24,421 nt of DNA. Origin: a virus. The notes beneath the pieces were generated by a model. It was not told the origin of the DNA, made no database searches, and saw only the letters and a program-made list of their open reading frames with translations. The stretch lies in IMG/VR virus record IMGVR_UViG_3300017971_000745, positions 1 through 24,421 of that record. One strand, 5' to 3'. The position numbers and the translations under genes are program-made. This document shows positions 20,554 through 24,421 of this stretch, piece by piece. Every line of letters begins with the position of its first letter. Position 1 is the first letter of the stretch.

Positions 20554-21977
20554 ATTTGCGCGATACCTTCCAACGCGTCTTTGTCGTCTCGCTCGATCGC
20601 CGCCGCGATCGGTGGGAGGCTTTCCAGCAGCGGCTGCCGGCCGACTGGCCCTTTGCGCCGCCCGAGCGCGTCCAGGCGGTCGATGGGCAACACATACAGC
20701 CGCCAACATGGTGGACGGCCGGCCGCGGGGCCTGGGGCTGCTACCGGTCGCATCTCCGACTGATCGAGTACTGCCTCAACAACCAGATTGACTCCGTGTT
20801 GTTGATGGAAGACGACGCCGTCTGTTGCGACGGCTTCGCCGACAAGGCGGCCGAGTTCATCACCGCGCTGCCGGCGGACTGGGGAATGATCTATCTCGGC
20901 GGCCAACACCTGCACGCCAACCAACACCCGCCGATCAAGGTCAACGACCACGTCTATCAGCCGTACAATGTCAACCGCACCCATGCGTTTGCGCTCCGCG
21001 GAGACATGCTGCAGACGGTCTACAGTCATTTGCACAAGACCCACTGGCAGCAAGGCCACCACGTGGATCACCATTTCGGCCAATTGCACCAGCAGCGCAA
21101 CCATCCGATCTACGTGCCGCGCGAGTGGCTGATCGGACAAGCCGAGGGGAAAAGTAACATCTCCGGCCGCGAGCCACCGCGACGCTTTTGGGAATCCGCC
21201 GGCTCGATCGCGTCGCCCCATGTGCCCGCTGTGGTCGCCGTCGTCGGACCGTTTCGCGGCGGTACCAGTTGCGTTGCCGGCATGCTCCACAAGCTCGGCG
21301 TATCAATGGGCGATCGGCTCAAGCCCCCGACGCGAGCCAATCCCACCGGCTTTTTTGAAGCCGCGCAACTGGCGCGTATCTGCCGGCAATCCTTCCGTGA
21401 GCCGTGGCTCACGGAGCAAAACACCCACGCGCAACGCGTCGCCAGATTGCGCAACTGGGCCGCCGGCCGCGACGGGCAGCTTATCGGCGCCAAACACCCG
21501 ACGCTCTGCATGATGGTCGGCGACATGGTAGATGCGTGGCCCGACTTGCGGCTGGTCGTCGTCGATCGACCCGCCGACGAAAGCATACTATCGCTTAGGC
21601 GACAAGGCTGGTGGACGCCCAAGGCGCGCGAAGCGGTAATCCCTACGATGGTCGAGACCAGGGATACCGCCCTGGCGAATTGCGCCCGGCCCGTGCTGCG
21701 GCTGAAACATCACGACACGCTCGCCGATCCCGCCGCCACAGTGGATCGCCTCATCCAGTTTCTCGATTTGACTCCGACCGATGCCGAGATCGCTGCCGCG
21801 ATCTCGCACGTAATTCCTAATATTGAGAGGTCTGACAATGCCCTGTACTTCTTTTCCCGCCTCGTTTCCGCAAGTCGATCGCCGGCGATGGATTGCGCGA
21901 CAGTGCCAAGACCAAGTCGTGCTCCACGTCGGCTGTATGGCCCACCCGCACACCGCGGACCACAAGCGCCGCGGTAA
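20550..21977 (+). CDS. GT25-type glycosyltransferase fused to a sulfotransferase-like domain
   Basis: This encodes 475 residues with a GTG start overlapping the upstream stop. Residues 10-205 fit glycosyltransferase family 25: VFVVSLDRRRDRW at the start, GAWGCYRSHLRLIEYCL (60-76), the acidic LLMEDDAV (Glu87-Asp88-Asp89), a GT25-like HHVDHHF and AEGKSNISG at the end. From about 218 a second domain begins with VVAVVGPFRGGTSCVAGML, a P-loop like the PAPS 5'-phosphosulfate loop, and LVVVDRPADESILSLRRQGW, resembling the 3'-phosphate site. It should transfer a sugar and sulfate the product or a nearby group. The last 46 residues overlap the next gene and look like shadow sequence, so the functional end may be near residue 429. 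Confidence 0.82.
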   Translation: MNLRDTFQRVFVVSLDRRRDRWEAFQQRLPADWPFAPPERVQAVDGQHIQPPTWWTAGRGAWGCYRSHLRLIEYCLNNQIDSVLLMEDDAVCCDGFADKAAEFITALPADWGMIYLGGQHLHANQHPPIKVNDHVYQPYNVNRTHAFALRGDMLQTVYSHLHKTHWQQGHHVDHHFGQLHQQRNHPIYVPREWLIGQAEGKSNISGREPPRRFWESAGSIASPHVPAVVAVVGPFRGGTSCVAGMLHKLGVSMGDRLKPPTRANPTGFFEAAQLARICRQSFREPWLTEQNTHAQRVARLRNWAAGRDGQLIGAKHPTLCMMVGDMVDAWPDLRLVVVDRPADESILSLRRQGWWTPKAREAVIPTMVETRDTALANCARPVLRLKHHDTLADPAATVDRLIQFLDLTPTDAEIAAAISHVIPNIERSDNALYFFSRLVSASRSPAMDCATVPRPSRAPRRLYGPPAHRGPQAPR

Positions 21978-22455
21978 ATTACTCCATGATCAGCTCGCCG
22001 AAGTGGCCAAGGATCTGACGGGCGTCGACGTGGACGTCGAGACCAATCGCGACCTGCTGCCGATCGATTCCAACGCCCACCGTATCCTTTGCGCCGACGT
22101 CTGCGATCCCCTCGCATTTCACGCAGCGTGCAGCGTGTCACCTGTCTCCGACGTCATTGTCTTGGCCGACATCTTGGAACATCTGTCCCTTCCAGGACGA
22201 GCTCTTGATGTGGTCCGGACCTTCGCGCCTGAAGCGACAATACTCGTCTCTGTGCCCAACGCTTTTGGCGTCGCGGCCAACGCGAAGCGCGAGCGAGTGA
22301 ACCCCGACCACGTCGCCTGGTACAGCCCACGCACGCTTACCGCCTTGTTGGAGCGTCACGGTTACTGCATCGATCAACTAGTCGGCTGCCGAGGCCGCGG
22401 CCTGCGCGCGAAAGTCATCATTGCAAAAGCAAGCCCATGCCCAAGCCCGGACTGA
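21838..22455 (+). CDS. Class I SAM-dependent methyltransferase
   Basis: This encodes 205 residues. ATG 21838 is chosen because GAGAGG lies about 7 nt upstream. Motif I is VVLHVGCMAH (27-36), a variant without the usual GxGxG. Next come the acidic TGVDVD (61-66), a LCADVCD segment (motif III-like), VIVLADILEHLSLPG (motif IV/post-I helix) and the substrate-side VPNAFGVAANAK...HVAWYSPRTLTALLERHGY. The pattern fits small-molecule or sugar methyltransferases more than DNA ones: it has no DPPY/NPPY and no target domain. It is flanked by glycan enzymes, so sugar O-methylation is the working idea. Overlaps: 140 nt upstream and 19 nt downstream. Confidence 0.82.
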   Translation: MPCTSFPASFPQVDRRRWIARQCQDQVVLHVGCMAHPHTADHKRRGKLLHDQLAEVAKDLTGVDVDVETNRDLLPIDSNAHRILCADVCDPLAFHAACSVSPVSDVIVLADILEHLSLPGRALDVVRTFAPEATILVSVPNAFGVAANAKRERVNPDHVAWYSPRTLTALLERHGYCIDQLVGCRGRGLRAKVIIAKASPCPSPD

Positions 22456-23060
22456 TCTACTTTATTGCCTCCGTCAATCGCAGCGGCTCGTCCTGGCTCT
22501 GCGCCTTACTTCGGTCGACCGGCGTCGTGGGCGAGCCGCGCGAGCTGCTGCGTCAACCGCGAGAGAACTTCGGCGATCGAATCGCACAAGACGTCTGCTG
22601 CGTCAAGGCGCAATTGCCGCTGATGCGCCGGCTGTGGCGGACGCTAGATCAGCGGCATCGCGACGCGGCCAAGTTCCTCTACCTTCGCCGCCAGGACACA
22701 CTACGCCAAGCAATCAGCCTGTACCGAGCCCGGCAAACCGGTATCTGGCATCTTCGCCTCGATCGGGGCGCGCTGCAGGATCGCGAGCACAAACACCAGG
22801 CGGCGCCTTTCGATTGCCGCGCAATCCTGCGCAAAAAGCGGCAAGTAGAAGCCCACTACGCGCGCTGGGAAGCGTGGTTTCGCAAACAGGATTTGCGGCC
22901 GCTGCGAGTCACTTACGAGCAGCTCTGCGAATCGCCAACTGACGTCGTGCACGACATCACCGCGTTTTTGGGCCGCCCCTACCGCGGCCAGATCAGCGAC
23001 TATACCAAAATCATGCGCGACGAGATCACCGAGCAGTGGGTTGACAAACTGGAGCGCTAG
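22437..23060 (+). CDS. Stf0-type sulfotransferase
   Basis: This encodes 207 residues, with ATG 22437 inside the upstream gene end. The PAPS 5'-phosphosulfate loop is NRSGSSWLCALLRSTG (14-29), followed by GEPREL. The 3'-phosphate region is FLYLRRQDTLRQAISLYRARQTG (80-102), with Arg84/85, Asp87, Arg90 and Ser94. The C-terminus TYEQLCESPTDVVHDITAFLG is typical of Stf0, the trehalose 2-sulfotransferase family. It transfers sulfate from PAPS to a sugar hydroxyl. The family usually exceeds 230 residues, so this is a compact member. The donor must come from host metabolism. Confidence 0.85.
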   Translation: MPKPGLIYFIASVNRSGSSWLCALLRSTGVVGEPRELLRQPRENFGDRIAQDVCCVKAQLPLMRRLWRTLDQRHRDAAKFLYLRRQDTLRQAISLYRARQTGIWHLRLDRGALQDREHKHQAAPFDCRAILRKKRQVEAHYARWEAWFRKQDLRPLRVTYEQLCESPTDVVHDITAFLGRPYRGQISDYTKIMRDEITEQWVDKLER

Positions 23061-23062
23061 CG

Positions 23063-23770
23063 ATGACGCCGGTCTGGACTTACTGGGAAGGCCCGAAGCC
23101 GCCGTGGATCCGGCTCTGTCTGCGCACGATCCGCCGGCACATTCCGGCCGTCCAGATTCTCGGCCCGCGATGTTTCCGCGATCTCTATGACGAGATAGAT
23201 GTGCCTTGGGCCACGATCACCGCGCAGCGCCCAAACGTAAAGAGTGACTTCCTCCGCGCGTACCTGTTGCATTCGGTCGGCGGCATCTGGATCGACGCAG
23301 ACGCCATCGCCTTCCGCGACGTTCGCCCGATCTGGCACCTGCTGGACGCGGCCGATTTCGTCAGCTACCGCCGCGCTGGCGGCATGTACTGCTCAGCGCT
23401 CATCGCCGCCGAACCAGACTCGCCAATTGCCGCGGAATATTATGGACAGATGGTCGATCGACTGACACGTGCAAATGGCCGGCTTGGCCGCCAAGCCTTG
23501 GGCCCGACACTGCTCGGCAAAGCGTGCCGATCACTGCCGCACGCTCGCGTAGCCCGCATCCCCCCGAGGCTCGTGCACCAAATTCACCGTCGCGGCTGGG
23601 GCCGCGCGCCGCAACTATGGCAGCCGGCCGGTACCTGGGCGCCACCCGACGACGCTTACACCTGCATGCTCACTCACCGCGCCCTCGGTCCGCTCCGCAC
23701 GTGGCCGGCGCGCAAACTCCTGCGCAGCGACACAGTACTAGGCGCCTCTTTCCGCCGCGCTCTACGTTAG
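23063..23770 (+). CDS. DXD glycosyltransferase (GT32 / capsular synthesis type)
   Basis: This encodes 235 residues; the ATG is 2 nt after the upstream stop. The opening MTPVWTYWEGPKPPWIRLCL and the core KSDFLRAYLLHSVGGIWIDADAI (60-82), with the metal- and nucleotide-sugar-binding DAD at 78-80, are diagnostic of sugar-binding DXD-containing transferases. The C-terminal part is basic (HQIHRRGWGRAPQLW and an Arg-rich end). It should add a sugar to a glycan chain in the cytoplasm. It sits in the same transcript as the GT25 fusion, suggesting at least a disaccharide. Confidence 0.87.
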   Translation: MTPVWTYWEGPKPPWIRLCLRTIRRHIPAVQILGPRCFRDLYDEIDVPWATITAQRPNVKSDFLRAYLLHSVGGIWIDADAIAFRDVRPIWHLLDAADFVSYRRAGGMYCSALIAAEPDSPIAAEYYGQMVDRLTRANGRLGRQALGPTLLGKACRSLPHARVARIPPRLVHQIHRRGWGRAPQLWQPAGTWAPPDDAYTCMLTHRALGPLRTWPARKLLRSDTVLGASFRRALR

Positions 23771-23772
23771 CC

Positions 23773-24421
23773 ATGCTGAAAATACTAATCACTTGCCCGG
23801 GCCGCTGCGGCTCTTCCATGCTCGCCGAATTCTGCCGCCGCATGGGCCACGACCCTGGCGGCGATTGGATGGACCACACCGATTGCGGCCGTGAGGATCT
23901 GGCAGTCGCCGAGATCCACGCCAAGCTAATGTCACGCGACCCCAAGATCCGGCAGCTCGGCGCCGCGATGTGCCGATCGGTCCAACGTACGGTCGTCAAG
24001 ACCTGCACCGTGTTCCAGCGCCCTGATAGATTGTTGCCGGCCTGGATGGCCGCTCATCCAGCCTTCCATGTCGTCGCCCTATGGCGCGACCCGATCGCTC
24101 AATATTGGTCCTGGGATCGCAAGCTCGCGATCGAAGGATTCCCCAACCGCTGGGCAGAAACGAAGCCGCTACAAGATTTCTGCGACCACGTCACCGCCAA
24201 GCGCATCGCGCTGTACCACTACTGCCGTGACAAGGCGATCCCAATCACGTGGTTGACGTATCCCGATTTTCTCCAGGATTGGCTCGCCGTCTTTCGCGCA
24301 CTCGCGCCTCTCAGACTTGATGAAACGGCCGGGCATATGACTTGGCAAGCTTTAGCCGATCAAACAAAGGTACACTGTCAGCCCCCCCACCCCAAAAAAA
24401 AGCCGCAAAAATGCGATCGAG
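23773..24421 (+). CDS. Sulfotransferase-like protein (3'-partial)
   Basis: The open frame starts at ATG 23773, 2 nt after the previous stop, and runs to the window edge (216 codons). The N-terminal P-loop MLKILITCPGRCGSSML is like the PAPS 5' site. Later segments VVALWRDPIAQYWSWDRKL (about 97-115) and ITWLTYPDFLQDWL match the 3'-phosphate site and C-terminal helix of sulfotransferases. It lacks obvious similarity to the Stf0 protein at 22437, so it is a separate lineage. It is the third sulfotransferase domain in the cassette. The Cys in place of Ser in the loop (GRCGSS) is unusual. Confidence 0.78.
   Translation, partial: MLKILITCPGRCGSSMLAEFCRRMGHDPGGDWMDHTDCGREDLAVAEIHAKLMSRDPKIRQLGAAMCRSVQRTVVKTCTVFQRPDRLLPAWMAAHPAFHVVALWRDPIAQYWSWDRKLAIEGFPNRWAETKPLQDFCDHVTAKRIALYHYCRDKAIPITWLTYPDFLQDWLAVFRALAPLRLDETAGHMTWQALADQTKVHCQPPHPKKKPQKCDR

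Noticed and set aside
1-24421. CRISPR array or tRNA genes
   Set aside because: No spaced direct repeats of 23-50 bp and no cloverleaf with a T-arm signature were seen. The tandem arrays found are short, in-frame coding repeats.

Overview
The window (24,421 bp, GC-rich, almost every gene on the + strand) is the structural half of a tailed-phage genome or prophage with an HK97/lambda-like virion. It runs from just before the portal gene through the tail and ends in a dense group of glycan-modifying genes. No terminase, lysis, integrase or replication gene and no bacterial housekeeping gene is visible. There is a tape-measure gene but no sheath gene, so a siphovirus-type tail is the best reading. 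The host is probably a planctomycete or similar GC-rich bacterium. This is inferred only from base composition, the interspersed GCGAGCC...GGCTCGC palindromes and the serine-rich/cysteine-rich tail proteins; nothing here proves it.

Layout. 1-340: end of an unknown gene, then a convergent hairpin and a possible tiny antisense membrane-protein gene. 677-3242: portal and prohead protease. 3243-5889: a non-structural island with a small helix-turn-helix protein and an HNH endonuclease, each behind its own sigma70-like promoter, plus two unknown genes. 5890-6426: a 537-bp gene-free gap with a compact promoter-terminator unit followed by about 330 bp of consecutive hairpins up to the capsid ribosome-binding site. 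6427-13834: major capsid, small head proteins, a membrane peptide, connector, two unusual proteins with signal peptides, head closure, gp10-like, tail terminator-like and tail-tube genes. 13922-17871: the tail chaperone pair G/T joined by a canonical A_AAA_AAC -1 frameshift site, the tape measure, and a distal-tail candidate. 17896-19982: tail-tip/fibre proteins with Ser-rich repeats and Cys-rich modules. 19954-24421: a translationally linked cassette of a Cys-rich protein, a GT25 glycosyltransferase-sulfotransferase fusion, a SAM methyltransferase, an Stf0-type sulfotransferase, a DXD glycosyltransferase and a further sulfotransferase cut by the window edge.

How they work together. Portal, protease and capsid build the procapsid; connector, closure and terminator proteins join it to a tail built by the G/GT chaperones around the tape measure. 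The terminal cassette could build or decorate a sulfated and methylated glycan. Attractive but unproven targets are the Ser-rich tail proteins encoded directly upstream, or the host surface. The most notable points are this cassette, the programmed frameshift, the hairpin-dense leader before the capsid gene, the repeated palindromes, a 16-bp dyad present three times, and the leaderless-type promoter of the regulator gene.
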